NCBI GenBank assembly: GCA_020638905.1
Contig: JACKHP010000019.1
Coordinates: forward strand, 16,897-80,896
Reading direction: 5' to 3'
From: Planctomycetota bacterium
GTDB taxonomy: Bacteria; Planctomycetota; B15-G4
DNA length: 64,000 nucleotides
Shown here piece after piece: positions 20,087 to 29,862 of the stretch (within the stretch, counting starts at the first letter, position 1; each line of letters starts with the position of its first letter). The notes beneath the pieces are model-generated. The model worked only from the letters and a program-made list of their open reading frames with translations. It was not told the origin of the DNA and did no database searches. A program made the translations under genes and the position numbers.

Positions 20087-21268
20087 TCAGGCGCGTTCGA
20101 AGAGCGCCGAGATGCCCATCCCGCCGCTCACGCACAGCGTCGCCAACCCGCGCCGGACGTCGCGCTTCTGCATCTCGTGCAGCAGCGTGACCACGATGCG
20201 AGCGCCGGTGCAGCCGATCGGATGGCCCAGCGCGATCGATCCGCCGTTCACGTTCAGCTTGGCGTGGTCGAGGGACATCTCGCGGTCGCACGCCAGCACC
20301 TGCGCGGCGAAGGCCTCGTTGAGCTCGACCAGGTCGATCTCGGAGAGCGCGAGCCCCGTGCGCTCGAGCAGCTTCGCCGTGGCGGGGACGGGACCCAGTC
20401 CCATGACGGCCGGATCGACGCCGGCCATGGCGAAGTCGACCAGTCGCGCGAGCACGGGCAGCTTGCGCTTCGCCGCGAAGGCGGCCGACGTGACGACCAC
20501 CGCGGCCGCGCCGTCGGTGATGCCCGAGCTGTTCGCCGCCGTGACGGTGCCGTCCTTCTTGAACACCGCGGGCAGCTTCGCCATCGACGCCAGGCTCGCG
20601 TCGGGACGCAGGTGCTCGTCGGCCTCGACGAGCGTCTCGCCCTTGCGCGTGGACACGCTCACCGGAACGATCTCGTCGACGAAGCGCCCTGCGGACTGGG
20701 CCTCGCCGGCCTTGCGCTGCGAGTCGGCCGCGAAGCGGTCCTGATCGATGCGCGGGATCTCGTAGCGCTCGGCCAGCGTCTCGGCCGTCGATCCCATGGG
20801 TCCGTCGACGAGCGGGCAGTGGAAGCCGTCGGCGTAGTTGCCGTCGAGCAGCTGCGCGTGTCCCAGCCGGTAGCCGGTGCGCATCTGCGGCAGCAGGAAC
20901 GGGATGCGCGACATCGACTCGGTGCCGCCGGCGATCACGACCTGCGCCGCGCCGCTGCGGATCTCGTTGGCGGCCAGCGTGATCGCGCGCAGGCCCGAGG
21001 CGCAGGCCTGGTTCACGGTCATCGCGGTGCGATCGTGCGGCACGCCGATCTTGACCGAGATCTGCCGCGCCGGGTTGGGACCCGAGCCGGCCTGGCGCGC
21101 CATGCCGAACAGGACCTGGTCGACGTCGCCGGGCGCGAGCTGCGCGCGCTCGAGCGCGGCCCGCGCGGCGTGCATGCCCAGGTCGACGGCGGAGACGCTC
21201 GAGAGCGAGCCCAGGAACTTGCCGATGGGCGTGCGCGCGGCGGCGCACAGGACGATCTCGTCGGACAC
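20087..21268 (-). CDS. Acetyl-CoA acetyltransferase (second thiolase)
   Basis: A 393-aa thiolase distinct from the one at 11433. The nucleophile is in VNQACASGLRA, the His in NGGSIALGHPIGCTG, the second Cys in LCVSGGMG, with NEAFA as expected. All catalytic residues are present. The start is GTG at 21268, giving the normal N-terminus SDEIVLCAAARTPIG, with GAGGAA a short distance upstream. It stands apart from other CoA genes here; possible roles are acetoacetyl-CoA formation or fatty-acid breakdown. Confidence 0.93.
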   Translation of the reverse strand: MSDEIVLCAAARTPIGKFLGSLSSVSAVDLGMHAARAALERAQLAPGDVDQVLFGMARQAGSGPNPARQISVKIGVPHDRTAMTVNQACASGLRAITLAANEIRSGAAQVVIAGGTESMSRIPFLLPQMRTGYRLGHAQLLDGNYADGFHCPLVDGPMGSTAETLAERYEIPRIDQDRFAADSQRKAGEAQSAGRFVDEIVPVSVSTRKGETLVEADEHLRPDASLASMAKLPAVFKKDGTVTAANSSGITDGAAAVVVTSAAFAAKRKLPVLARLVDFAMAGVDPAVMGLGPVPATAKLLERTGLALSEIDLVELNEAFAAQVLACDREMSLDHAKLNVNGGSIALGHPIGCTGARIVVTLLHEMQKRDVRRGLATLCVSGGMGISALFERA

Positions 21269-21474
21269 GGGGGCTTCCTCGAGGCAGGACGGGTGCTCGT
21301 CGCGCGCCTCGGGGTGCCCATGCACCCGTCGCGGCGGCGCCGGACGAGCCCGACACCTTAGCCGATGCCGGGCCCCCGCGTCAGCGTCCCGCACACGCCG
21401 ACGACGGTCGTCTCCGCGCGAGCTCTCGGCGGGACGTCACGCTCGCGCGGCGCCCCCGCCGTCGACGGCGTCGG

Positions 21475-21735
21475 TCAGACGTCGGCGCCGACGGCCTTGA
21501 GCTTGGCCAGCTTGTCGGCCTCGCTGAGCGCCTCGAACTTCTTCTGGCAGCCGTCGCAGCAGTAGCCGACCTTGTCGCCGTGGAAGTCGCTCATGGGCAT
21601 GTTCGGGTCGATCGCCTCGCCCATCATCGGGCACTTCGTGTTGAGCACCTTGGGCGCCTCGGCCTTGGTCTCGGTCGAGCAGGCCGAGACGACGAGCAGC
21701 ATCAGCGAGGCGGCGAGAGCGGTGAGCTTGGACAT
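21475..21735 (-). CDS. Small lipoprotein with CPMMG / YCCDGC metal-site-like motif
   Basis: An 86-aa exported lipoprotein. The lipobox is VVSAC near residue 19. The mature part has TKCPMMGEAIDP and GYCCDGCQKKFEAL, a spacing like YHS/TRASH-type metal-binding domains, so a copper or other soft-metal site is possible. The ATG has AGGAGCG seven bases upstream and a TATGAT box about 85 bases upstream. Short exported proteins with this CPxMG-CCxGC pattern are common in planctomycetes, to my knowledge; their function is unproven. Confidence 0.82.
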   Translation of the reverse strand: MSKLTALAASLMLLVVSACSTETKAEAPKVLNTKCPMMGEAIDPNMPMSDFHGDKVGYCCDGCQKKFEALSEADKLAKLKAVGADV

Positions 21736-21819
21736 GGGGATTCGCTCCTGAGGTCGGGTCCGCTCGGCGCGTCGGTCTCCGTCGCGGAGCCGCGGCGACG
21801 CGGGCGGGAAGAGCGCGCG

Positions 21820-21825
21820 ATCATA
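21820..21825 (-). promoter_or_regulatory. Possible -10 box TATGAT
   Basis: Minus-strand TATGAT about 85 bases before the small lipoprotein start. A -35 match is not convincing. Confidence 0.4.
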
Positions 21826-21938
21826 GCACCGTCGCGGCCGCATGCCGCCGTCGCGGGCCGCCGCTCACCGCGTCGCATGCATGGCGCGCACCGACGGGAT
21901 CTCACGGCGCCCGCGCGACGGGCGTGCCGCGCCCGGGT

Positions 21939-21968
21939 TTGAACGCCTCTCGGCGGCGGCGCTAGAGT
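21939..21968 (+). promoter_or_regulatory. Putative promoter of the FIST gene
   Basis: TTGAAC (21939-21944), 18-base spacer, TAGAGT (21963-21968). It overlaps the GTG at 21967, so that codon cannot be the start and the GTG at 21994 with its upstream GGAGA is preferred. Confidence 0.5.
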
Positions 21969-21993
21969 GGCGCGCGGCCTCGGAGATCCCGTC

Positions 21994-23157
21994 GTGAAGT
22001 GCGCCGTCGTCACCACCACGAACCCCGACGCCGCGTCCGCCATGGACGGCCTCGCGGAGCGCCTGCGCGACGCCCTCGACGGGCACGATCCCCACCTGGT
22101 GGTCGTGTTCTTCACGCCGCACCACGGCGAGGACGCCGCGCTCATCCGCGAACGCATCGTGGGCAAGCTGTCACCCGAGGTGCTGCTCGGCTGTCCCGCC
22201 GAGGGCGTGATCGGCGAGTCGAGCGAGCTCGAGAACGGCGCGGCCATCGCGCTCTGGGGCGCGTACTGGCCCGGGGTCGAGCTGCAACCGTTCCGCCTGG
22301 GCGTCGACGGCGGCGACGGCGCGCCGCACCTCGAGGGCTGGCCCGAGGGCGTCCCCGACGACGCGGGCCTGCTCGTGCTCGTCGATCCGTACACCACGCC
22401 GGCGCGCGAGCTGCTCGACGACTTCGTCGAGCGCTTCCCGGGACGTCCGCTCGTGGGCGGCATGGCCAGCGGCGTGCGCACGGCCGGCGAGGCGCAGTTG
22501 CTGACACACGAGGGCGTCTTCGACGAAGGCACGGTGGGCGTGGTGATCGGCGGCGCCGTGCGCCTCGACACCGTGGTGAGCCAGGGATGCCGCCCCATCG
22601 GACGTCACTACGTGGTGACCAAGGCGAACGAGAACCGCATCCTCGCGCTGGGCGGCAAGCCGGCGCTCGAGCAGCTGCGCGCGCTCGTCGAGGAGCTCGA
22701 GCCGGGCGAGCGCCGGCTGCTGCAGACGTCGCTGCACGTCGGGCGCGCCGTCGACGAGCGCAAGAGCGCGTTCTCGACCGGCGACCTCGTGGTGCGCAAC
22801 GTGATGGGAATCGACCCGGCGGCCCAGTCCATCGCCATCGGCGACTTCGTGCGCGCGGGACAGACGGTGCAGTTCATGGTGCGCGACGCGAAGGCCGCGT
22901 CCGACGAGCTGGCCGCGCTGCTGGCCCGCGAACACGACGCGACCCGTCCGCTCGGCGCGCTGCTCTTCTCGTGCAACGGTCGCGGCAACCGCTTCTTCGG
23001 CAAGCCGAACCACGACATCGACGGCCTGCACGGCGCGCTCGGCGACGTCCCCACGGCGGGCTTCTTCTGCGCCGGCGAGATCGGTCCCATCGGCGGGACG
23101 CCGTTCCTGCACGGGTTCACCGCGAGCATCGCGTTGTTCAGGGAGCGGGGGGCGTAG
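21994..23157 (+). CDS. FIST domain sensory protein
   Basis: A 387-aa soluble protein with the FIST-N plus FIST-C architecture, a predicted small-ligand (possibly amino-acid) sensor. LLGCPAEGVIGESSELENG and RPLVGGMASG are in the N part; VVSQGCRPIG, NVMGIDP, LFSCNGRG and GFFCAGEIGPIGG are typical of FIST-C. No kinase, GGDEF or chemotaxis domain is fused or adjacent, so its output is unknown. Start GTG 21994 follows GGAGA and lies downstream of a good promoter match. Confidence 0.9.
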   Translation: MKCAVVTTTNPDAASAMDGLAERLRDALDGHDPHLVVVFFTPHHGEDAALIRERIVGKLSPEVLLGCPAEGVIGESSELENGAAIALWGAYWPGVELQPFRLGVDGGDGAPHLEGWPEGVPDDAGLLVLVDPYTTPARELLDDFVERFPGRPLVGGMASGVRTAGEAQLLTHEGVFDEGTVGVVIGGAVRLDTVVSQGCRPIGRHYVVTKANENRILALGGKPALEQLRALVEELEPGERRLLQTSLHVGRAVDERKSAFSTGDLVVRNVMGIDPAAQSIAIGDFVRAGQTVQFMVRDAKAASDELAALLAREHDATRPLGALLFSCNGRGNRFFGKPNHDIDGLHGALGDVPTAGFFCAGEIGPIGGTPFLHGFTASIALFRERGA

Positions 23158-23166
23158 GAGGGGGGC

Positions 23167-24603
23167 TCACCCGCCATCGGACGTGACGCGCGCGCTCCCC
23201 CGCGTGACCACGCTCACCCCCACGAGCGCGACCGTCGCCACCACGATCCCCGGGACGACCGCGTCCATCTCGGCGCCCCACGCTTGCAACGTCCACGCGC
23301 CGAGGTCGTTGGCCTTCCACACGATCGCGGTGCCGGTGCCGACCAGCATCGAGGCGATCGCGCCGGCGGGGGTCGCGCCCTTCCAGAAGAGCGCGGCGAG
23401 CAGCACGGGCGTGATGCCGACGCCGTAGAGCGTGTAGGCGAAGAGCGCGATGCGGAAGAAGCCGTCGGACTGGAAGGCCAGCACGAGCGCCACGACCACG
23501 AGCAGCATGACCGAGACGCGCGAGGCGCGCAGCAGCGCGGCGTCGGACGCGTCGCGCTTGACGAAGCGCTGCCACACGTCGCGCACGAGCGAGTTGCTGC
23601 CCGACAGCAGGTAGCTGTCGGCGGTCGAGACGATCACCGCCAGGATCGACGCGCACAGCAGCGCGCCCACGGCGAGCGGCAGCTTCCGGAGCGCGAGCTC
23701 GAGCACCACGTGGCCGGGGACGTCGAGGTCGGGCAGCACGGCCCGTCCGCCGATGGCGGTGAGCAGGATGATGCCGTCGACGAGCAGCGTGCCGGGGATC
23801 AGCAGCAGCGCCGAGAGCCGCGCCGCGCCGTCGCTGCGCGCCGACAGGAAGCGCTGGTGCAGGTTCGCGTCGCCCATGATGAGCAGGAACGACGGCAGCA
23901 ACACCGACAGCAGTTGCGCGCCGGAGTAGTGTCCCCCGACGTGCTGCGCGCGCTCGGGCAGCGCGGCGAGCACGCCGTCGACGCCGCCGGCGAGCTGCCA
24001 CGTGAGCGGCAGCGCGATCGCCAGGCCCAGCAGCATCAGGATGCCGTTGAAGCCGTCGGTGAACGCCACCGACATGAGTCCGGCGAGCGCGGTGTAGACG
24101 CCGATCAGCAGGCCGACGCCGATCAGCACCGCGACGTGCGCTTCGACGCCCGCGGGCAGCACGTGCGCCTCCTCGAGCACGCGTTCGAGCAGCCCGGACG
24201 CGGCACGCAACTGGTACGAGACGATCACGACGTAAGCGCTCACGAGCGTGATCGAGCCCAGCACGCGCGCCGGCGGCCCGAAGCGCGCCTCGAGCAGGTC
24301 TTGGAGCGTGAACGCGCCGTGCGCGCGCACACGCGGGATCATGAGCAGCAGCACCGCGATGCCGAGCACCGACGAGAGCGGCAGCACGAGCGCGGGGAAG
24401 CCGACCTCGTACGCCTGCTCGGCGCTGCCGTAGATCGAACCGGTGCCGGTCCACGTGGCGAGCAGCGTGCCGACGAGCACGATCGGCGAGAGGCCGCGGC
24501 CCGCCAGCGCGAAGCCCTCCTGCCCGTGGACCGAGCGCGACTTCCAGACGCCGACGCCCACGAGCGCGACGAGGTACACGACGATCACGATCAGCGGCAG
24601 CAT
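23167..24603 (-). CDS. Sodium:solute symporter (SSS family)
   Basis: A 478-aa inner-membrane transporter with about 13 hydrophobic segments. SRSVHGQEGFALAGRGLS, LLATWTGTGSIYGSAEQAY and the AFTDGFNGILMLLG region match the SSS family (LeuT fold). ILAVIVSTADSYLLSGSNS contains the STADS signature of the second Na+ site. Substrate cannot be read from the sequence. A TAGGAT box ends six bases before the ATG, suggesting a leaderless transcript. Converges with the FIST gene, nine bases apart. Confidence 0.92.
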   Translation of the reverse strand: MLPLIVIVVYLVALVGVGVWKSRSVHGQEGFALAGRGLSPIVLVGTLLATWTGTGSIYGSAEQAYEVGFPALVLPLSSVLGIAVLLLMIPRVRAHGAFTLQDLLEARFGPPARVLGSITLVSAYVVIVSYQLRAASGLLERVLEEAHVLPAGVEAHVAVLIGVGLLIGVYTALAGLMSVAFTDGFNGILMLLGLAIALPLTWQLAGGVDGVLAALPERAQHVGGHYSGAQLLSVLLPSFLLIMGDANLHQRFLSARSDGAARLSALLLIPGTLLVDGIILLTAIGGRAVLPDLDVPGHVVLELALRKLPLAVGALLCASILAVIVSTADSYLLSGSNSLVRDVWQRFVKRDASDAALLRASRVSVMLLVVVALVLAFQSDGFFRIALFAYTLYGVGITPVLLAALFWKGATPAGAIASMLVGTGTAIVWKANDLGAWTLQAWGAEMDAVVPGIVVATVALVGVSVVTRGSARVTSDGG

Positions 24604-24609
24604 CGCGGC

Positions 24610-24615
24610 ATCCTA
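24610..24615 (-). promoter_or_regulatory. TAGGAT -10-like box, leaderless candidate
   Basis: Six bases before the ATG of the sodium:solute symporter on the minus strand; no room for a Shine-Dalgarno. Confidence 0.4.
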
Positions 24616-24721
24616 CCGGGCGGCGTCGCGCAGCGAGCGCGCGGGCCGCCGGACCCGTCCTGGATCGGCGCCCCCGCCGACGGGCATCCTCTCCTTCTCC
24701 TGCTCCCCGCGGCGCGCGCCT

Positions 24722-25912
24722 TTGAAGATCGCCCTCGTCCACCACTGGCTCGTGTCGCGCCGCGGGGGCGAGCGCTGCCTGGAGGCCATGCTGCGCGTGG
24801 CGCCGGGGTCCGACGTCTTCACGCTCGTGCACGATCCGCGCGCGTGGCCCGTCCCCGACACGGCGGGACGCATCGTGACGAGCGGACTGCAGCGCTGGCC
24901 CGGAGGCGTACGCTTCTTCCGCGCGCTGCTGCCGCTGCTGCCGCGCTTCTACGGCGCGCTCGACCTCTCGGGACACGACCTCGTGCTGAGCAGCGACGCC
25001 GCGCTGGCCAAGACGGTGCGCGTGCCTGAGGGCGTCCCGCACGTCTGCTACTGCTACTCGCCCATCCGCTACGCCTGGGACCTGCGCGAGACGTACCTCG
25101 AGCAGGCGGTGCCCCGTCCCCTGCGGCCGCTCGCGCGGCGCATGCTCGACGGCGTGCAGCGCAGCGACCTCGCGGCGGCCCGGCGCGTCGACCTGTTCGT
25201 GGCCATCTCGCGCCACGTCGCCGAGCGCATCCGACGCTGTTACGGACGCGACGCCGAGGTGATCCACCCGCCGGTCGACACCGTGTTCTACACGCCCGGC
25301 GCACCGGACGACGGGCTCGACGCACGCGCGGAGACGCCTGCCGACGGCGAGTCGCGCGAGGCCGCCGCCGCGTCCGACCTGCTGCGCGACCTCGCGGCGC
25401 GCGAGCCCTCCGAGCGTCCCTACCTCATGGTCGGCGAGGTCGTGCCGTACAAGCGCTTCGTCGACGGCGTGGTCGCTTGCGCGGCGCTCGACCGCGCGCT
25501 GATCGTGGCCGGCGGCGGCTCGGGCTTCGCCCGCCTGCGGCGCCTCGCGGGGCCCCGCACGCGCTTCGTGATGCGCCCCGACGACGTCACGCTGCGCGCG
25601 CTCTACCGCGGGGCGCGGGCGCTGCTCTACCCGGGCGAGGAGGACTTCGGCATCGTCCCCGTCGAGGCCCTGGCCTGCGGATGCCCCGTGATCGCCTACG
25701 GCGTGGGCGGCGCGGCCGAGACGGTTCGCGACGGACGGGACGGCGTGCTCTATGCCGAGCCGGGAGCGCCCGCGCTCGGTCGCGCGATCCATCGATTCGA
25801 ATCGATGGACGCGGGAATCGAGCGCTCCCATCTGCACTCACGAGCCTGTACATTCTCAGCGGAAGTCCATGAGCGTTCGATGGTTGCGCTCATCGAACGC
25901 GTCCGGGTGTGA
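24722..25912 (+). CDS. Glycosyltransferase family 4 (WcaZ/RfaB-like)
   Basis: A 396-aa GT-B sugar transferase, probably for surface polysaccharide. The N-terminus KIALVHHWLVSRRGGERCLE is the acceptor-side start, so the TTG at 24722 (LKIALVHHW) is chosen. VCYCYSPIRYAWDL, VGEVVPYKRF and VAGGGSGFARLR are typical, and YPGEEDFGIVPVEALACGCPV carries the ExxxxxxxE nucleotide-sugar motif. It is followed 57 bases later by the polyprenyl-phosphate sugar transferase, so the two likely work in one glycan pathway. Confidence 0.9.
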   Translation: MKIALVHHWLVSRRGGERCLEAMLRVAPGSDVFTLVHDPRAWPVPDTAGRIVTSGLQRWPGGVRFFRALLPLLPRFYGALDLSGHDLVLSSDAALAKTVRVPEGVPHVCYCYSPIRYAWDLRETYLEQAVPRPLRPLARRMLDGVQRSDLAAARRVDLFVAISRHVAERIRRCYGRDAEVIHPPVDTVFYTPGAPDDGLDARAETPADGESREAAAASDLLRDLAAREPSERPYLMVGEVVPYKRFVDGVVACAALDRALIVAGGGSGFARLRRLAGPRTRFVMRPDDVTLRALYRGARALLYPGEEDFGIVPVEALACGCPVIAYGVGGAAETVRDGRDGVLYAEPGAPALGRAIHRFESMDAGIERSHLHSRACTFSAEVHERSMVALIERVRV

Positions 25913-25969
25913 CGACCGGCTCGAGCCCCCGGGTGGCGGACCCGCGGTCGCGCAGCCGCATCCGGACGG

Positions 25970-27397
25970 ATGACTCGAGGGAAGACGGCGAACCTGATGC
26001 TCTCCCGACGGACCGAGACCTCGCGGGTGATCCTGTTCGTGCTCGACCAGCTCCTGCTGGCCGGCATGTTCGTCGGCGCCGCGCTCGTCGAACGCGGCCT
26101 CGTGCTGCGCGATCCGTCGCTCGACCTGTGGCCGTACGTGCGGCTGTACCTCGCGGCCGCCCCGATCCAGGCGCTGGCGCTCGCGGCCTGCGGCTTCTAT
26201 CGCCTGCGCGCGAGCTCGTTCCCGCCCGAGCGCCTGCGCAGCCGCGAGCTGCTCTGGGGCGGACTCGTGTGCATGGCGGTGCTCGTCGGCGCCGAACTCG
26301 TCGTCCCGCCGGTGGCCGGCGATCTGCGCGGCGAGTCGACCAGCCGCGGCCTGGCCTTCCTGCACCTGTTCGGCGCGACGCTCGCGCTGGGGCTCTCGCG
26401 CGGTCTGCTGCAGGCCGCCGGCACGCGCCTGCGCGGGGCGCCCGACCGCGTGGCGCGCGTGGTCGTGTTCGGCATGTCGCCGCGCATCCTGCGCATGCTG
26501 GGCGTGTTCCAGCGCACGCCGCACATGCACGTGCAAGTGGTCGGCGTGGCGGCCGAGAACGTGCCGCCCGACGTGGCGCCGCGACTCGACGAGTCGGCGG
26601 CGCTCCAGCTCGTGCAGGACGGACGCGTCGACCACGTGCTCGTCGAGGCCGGCTCGCTGCCGGCGGCACGGCTCACGGTCATCGCGCGCACCTGCGACCG
26701 CGAGGGCGTCTCGCTGCACATGACGGCCTCGATCTTCCCGTCGATGCGGCTCGTCCCCACCTGGGAGCGGCTGGGCGGCGTGCCGGTGCTGGGCTTCGTC
26801 TCGGCCGAGCTGCCGTTCGGCGCGCGCGTCGCCAAGCGCTGCTTCGACGTGGCCGTGGCGGGAACTGCGCTGGTGCTGCTCGGACTCCCGATGGCGATCG
26901 TGGCGCTGCTCGTGAAGCTCGACTCGTCAGGTCCGCCGATCTTCGTGCAACAGCGGGTGGGCGTGCGCGGACGCACCTTCCCGATGCTCAAGTTCCGCAC
27001 CATGCGCGTCGACGCGGAGGCCGACACGGGTCCCACGTTCGCCCGCGAGAACGACGAGCGCTGCACGCGCCTGGGCGCCTTCCTGCGGCGCTGGAACGTC
27101 GACGAGCTGCCGCAGCTCGTGAACGTCGTGCTGGGACACATGAGCCTGGTCGGGCCGCGCCCCGAACGGCCCGAGTTCGTGCAGGGCTTCAAGCGCAGCG
27201 TCCCGCGCTACGCGCATCGGCACTGGGTCAAGCCGGGCATCACGGGCTGGGCCCAGGTGCACGGCCTGCGCGGCGCGAGCACGAGCCTCGACGAGCGCGT
27301 CGAGCACGACCTGTACTACATCGAGAACTGGTCGCTCATGCTCGACATCCGCATCCTCGTGCGCACGCTGCTCGACGGCTACGTGAACGCCGTCTGA
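25970..27397 (+). CDS. Polyprenyl-phosphate sugar phosphotransferase (exopolysaccharide initiation)
   Basis: A 475-aa membrane enzyme that moves a sugar-1-phosphate from a nucleotide sugar onto undecaprenyl phosphate, the first step of exopolysaccharide repeat-unit assembly. Four hydrophobic segments lie in the N-terminal ~170 residues, then a CoA-binding-like Rossmann region (VVVFGMSPRIL). The C-terminal catalytic domain begins with a membrane segment near residue 290 and contains MLKFRTM, WNVDELPQLVNV, GPRPERPEF and KPGITGWAQVHG. Full length. ATG 25970 is used; ATG 25997 is also possible. Confidence 0.92.
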   Translation: MTRGKTANLMLSRRTETSRVILFVLDQLLLAGMFVGAALVERGLVLRDPSLDLWPYVRLYLAAAPIQALALAACGFYRLRASSFPPERLRSRELLWGGLVCMAVLVGAELVVPPVAGDLRGESTSRGLAFLHLFGATLALGLSRGLLQAAGTRLRGAPDRVARVVVFGMSPRILRMLGVFQRTPHMHVQVVGVAAENVPPDVAPRLDESAALQLVQDGRVDHVLVEAGSLPAARLTVIARTCDREGVSLHMTASIFPSMRLVPTWERLGGVPVLGFVSAELPFGARVAKRCFDVAVAGTALVLLGLPMAIVALLVKLDSSGPPIFVQQRVGVRGRTFPMLKFRTMRVDAEADTGPTFARENDERCTRLGAFLRRWNVDELPQLVNVVLGHMSLVGPRPERPEFVQGFKRSVPRYAHRHWVKPGITGWAQVHGLRGASTSLDERVEHDLYYIENWSLMLDIRILVRTLLDGYVNAV

Positions 27398-27437
27398 GCC
27401 GGGGCGGCGCGATCGGCACGGCCACGCGTGGCGCGCG

Positions 27438-27470
27438 CCGTAGCCCGGACGACGACCCGAGCGGCTACGG
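27438..27470. terminator. Inverted repeat between convergent genes
   Basis: CCGTAGCC (27438-27445) and GGCTACGG (27463-27470) form an 8-bp stem overlapping the stop of the VOC gene and lying 40 bases after the sugar transferase stop. A two-way terminator is possible, but there is no T-run. Confidence 0.3.
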
Positions 27471-27899
27471 GTGCATGTCCTCCGGCGCCACGTCCTTCAC
27501 GTGCGTCGCGAAGTACCACGTGTGTCCGTCGGGGTCCTTCGCGCCGTAGCTGCGGTCGCCGTAGAACTTGGTCTCGAGCGGCTGCACGATCTCGGCGCCC
27601 GCGGCCACCGCGCGCGCGTGGTGCGCGTCGACGTCGTCGACGTAGCACATCACGAGTCCGTGCGAGGCGGGCAGGCCCTTGGGGGCCGACATCGGACGGT
27701 CGGGACAGACCGAGGCCAGCATCACGACCTCGTCGTGCAACGCGAGTTCGGCGTGTCCCACGCCACCGTCGGGACCCGGCATGCGGAAGCGCTCGACGAA
27801 GCCGAAGGCCTTGCACAGGAAGTCGATCGCGCCCGGCGCGTCGGCGTAGTAGAGGTACGGGACGATGCGCTGCGTCCCCTCGGGCGGGTTCTTGACCAT
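27465..27899 (-). CDS. VOC family (glyoxalase/PhnB-like) protein
   Basis: A 144-aa cytoplasmic protein of the vicinal-oxygen-chelate fold. IVPYLYYADAPGAIDFL starts the first beta-alpha-beta-beta-beta unit, with HAELAL and MCYVDDVDAHHARAVAAG in the middle, and KDPDGHTWYFATHV as the C-terminal signature with its Glu/His-type site replaced as in PhnB-like members. Start ATG has AGGAGG five bases upstream, a near-ideal ribosome site. Enzyme activity not predictable. Confidence 0.88.
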   Translation of the reverse strand: MVKNPPEGTQRIVPYLYYADAPGAIDFLCKAFGFVERFRMPGPDGGVGHAELALHDEVVMLASVCPDRPMSAPKGLPASHGLVMCYVDDVDAHHARAVAAGAEIVQPLETKFYGDRSYGAKDPDGHTWYFATHVKDVAPEDMHP

Positions 27900-28024
27900 G
27901 CGATCCTCCTGCGAGGCGACGTGGGTACGGTCGGGAGCGACGCGCAGTCCGGCATGCGGCGCCTCGCCCGACCCCGACCGGCATTGCAGCACGGCCGCCG
28001 CGGAGTCGTCCAGCGCAACGCCGC

Positions 28025-28370
28025 CTAGGCCGGCTCGACGTACAGTCCGTCGACGCGCTCGCAGGGCGCACCGAGGATCGCCCGCGCCCGCGCGCGCAGC
28101 GCCGGCAGGTCGAGCCCCGCGAGCATCCCGTCGGACGTCGCGTCCTCCGCGCGCTCGAGGTACGCGCAGGCCGTCTCGAGCAGCCGCTCGGCGCCAGTGT
28201 CGACCCCGCGCTCGCGGTTGAGCGCGCAAGCCGCGAGCTGGATCAGCCCCTGCAGCAGCGCACGGAAGGCCGGGTCGCATGGTCAAATTACCGCCACCAG
28301 CGCCTCCCAGATCCGTGCGCCTCCCCACCACCAGCCGCCAGTCCGCGCAGGTATTGCCCCGCTCTGCTGC
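28025..28370 (-). pseudogene. DUF309-family gene, 5' part corrupted
   Basis: From the stop TAG at 28025 the frame reads cleanly upstream as FRALLQGLIQLAAC to the C-terminus, which matches the DUF309 family (small helical protein with a His/Glu site). At about 28279 the frame breaks at a TGA. Beyond it, in shifted frames, residues like WEAH and IWEALWRR, the other half of the DUF309 signature, can be read. So the gene continues into the damaged segment. The clean-to-damaged change inside one gene marks the border of the low-quality region. Confidence 0.6.
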
Positions 28371-28575
28371 CAGGTCGCGTGCCCGACGAAGGGCGGCGGT
28401 TTCCCCGACCAGGTTGTGCCGGCTGCCTGCGCTACTGCGGCGTGCGCGTGCCCGGGGACGAATCGGTACGGCGGAACGGCGGCTGGCAGATAGCAGGGGC
28501 CCTGGTCGCACTTTCGACTGACGCTTCGACGGTTTCGTGACGCACGGCGTGCATCATCATTGACCTGAGCTGACG

Positions 28576-29862
28576 ATGCGCCTCCCTATCGTCGGGCGGT
28601 TGCGCCACGACGATCGCGGAGGGCGCGCCGCGCACCCCGGCCTGCGCATCGCGGTGCTGACCCGGCGCGCGGCGTGGGTTGACGCATCTGGCGCGGGCGC
28701 GCCCAGGAGGTCTCCCCCTGGATGCGTGCATGCCCTTGCGTTCTTTCCTCGCGCTGGCGGCTCCTGTTTCGGTGGCGTCCCGCTCGGCGCGGACGCGACG
28801 TGCCCAGGGCGCCCATCCGATATCCCGCAGGTTGCGTCGGCCTGGCTGAGTCGATCGCCGCTGTGACTGACGAGTACGACGCGGCCCGCAGGCTTCGGCG
28901 GTTTACGCCCAGGCTGCCGACGACGACGCGCGCCAGGCGTGCTTCGCCGAGTCGTATCTGCGCGTCTGAGCATGGCTCCCGCCTGTGGACCGCGATCGAC
29001 GGCACGTGAAGGCGACTCCTGACGCGCTGAAGGCCCTGGCCTGATCAGAACGCACGATGACGCGCGCCAGGGCCTCGACGCTCCTCGCGCACCATCCTCG
29101 AGCCCTGAGTTGGCGCGACGTCCCGTTTCGCTGGTCTACGAGGCTGGACGCGGCGGTGTTCCTGCGCGCGGTGATCGGGCGCCGACGATCGCACGCTGGT
29201 CGGCAGGCCTTTGGCGCCCCGGCACGCGCCTTCCACACCGCGGCCAGTCTTCGGCTCGACGACGCTGAGCAGAAGGCCCGCCTCGACGCGCCGAGGCCGA
29301 ACTGCTGCTGCCTTCGAGCGCGGCGACCGACTACTACGCCGACGTCCCGACACGCCGGGCCACGCTGGGCGAGCTCGCGGACGCACGTTGTCTGGAGCTG
29401 CGCAACCCTCGCTGTGTCGGCAGGACTGCACCCGACATCGTGGGGACGGCGCCGACGGAAAGACGCTGAAGCTGTCCGGAGCACCGCGGCAAGGTCGGGG
29501 TGGATCGAATTTCCGGGGGTACTGGTGAGGCTGCCCCTGCTGGAGATGCCCTGCACGAGCGGTCGCTCGGACGAGCGCTGAAGGACGAGCTCGCTGCTCG
29601 GCGTGAATAGCGACGGGGACGCTGAGGCGCTGAAGAAGATCAGCGCAGAAGGAGTTGCGATCACCTGGCCCCAGTGGGTCGACGGTTCGACCAGCGGACC
29701 GATCGCCCGGCCTGGAACGAGCGGCTGGCCCACGATCTACGTGCTCGGACGCGCAGATCCGCGACTGCGACGTGCGCGGTGACGAGCTGTGTCCGGGACG
29801 CGGTGCACGCGCTGCTCGTGAGCTGCACGGACGCGAGGTTGCGTCTCGGGGACGGCTGACGC
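28576..29862 (+). pseudogene. TlpA-type redoxin gene, corrupted
   Basis: In pieces on the plus strand: GRTAPDIVGTAPDGKTLKLS near 29430-29480, then HRGKV, a GYW trace where the CxxC helix should follow, GVNSDGDAEALKKISAEGV near 29600-29660, and GWPTIYVL near 29722-29745 with RDCDVRGDEL. This is the order of a thioredoxin-fold TlpA/ResA protein with the extended N-terminal region common in planctomycetes. At least five frame changes are needed. The start is a guess. Confidence 0.6.

Noticed and set aside
21967..21993. GTG 21967 as the FIST start
   Set aside because: It overlaps a TAGAGT -10 box with a matching TTGAAC; GTG 21994 has GGAGA upstream and gives the normal N-terminus.
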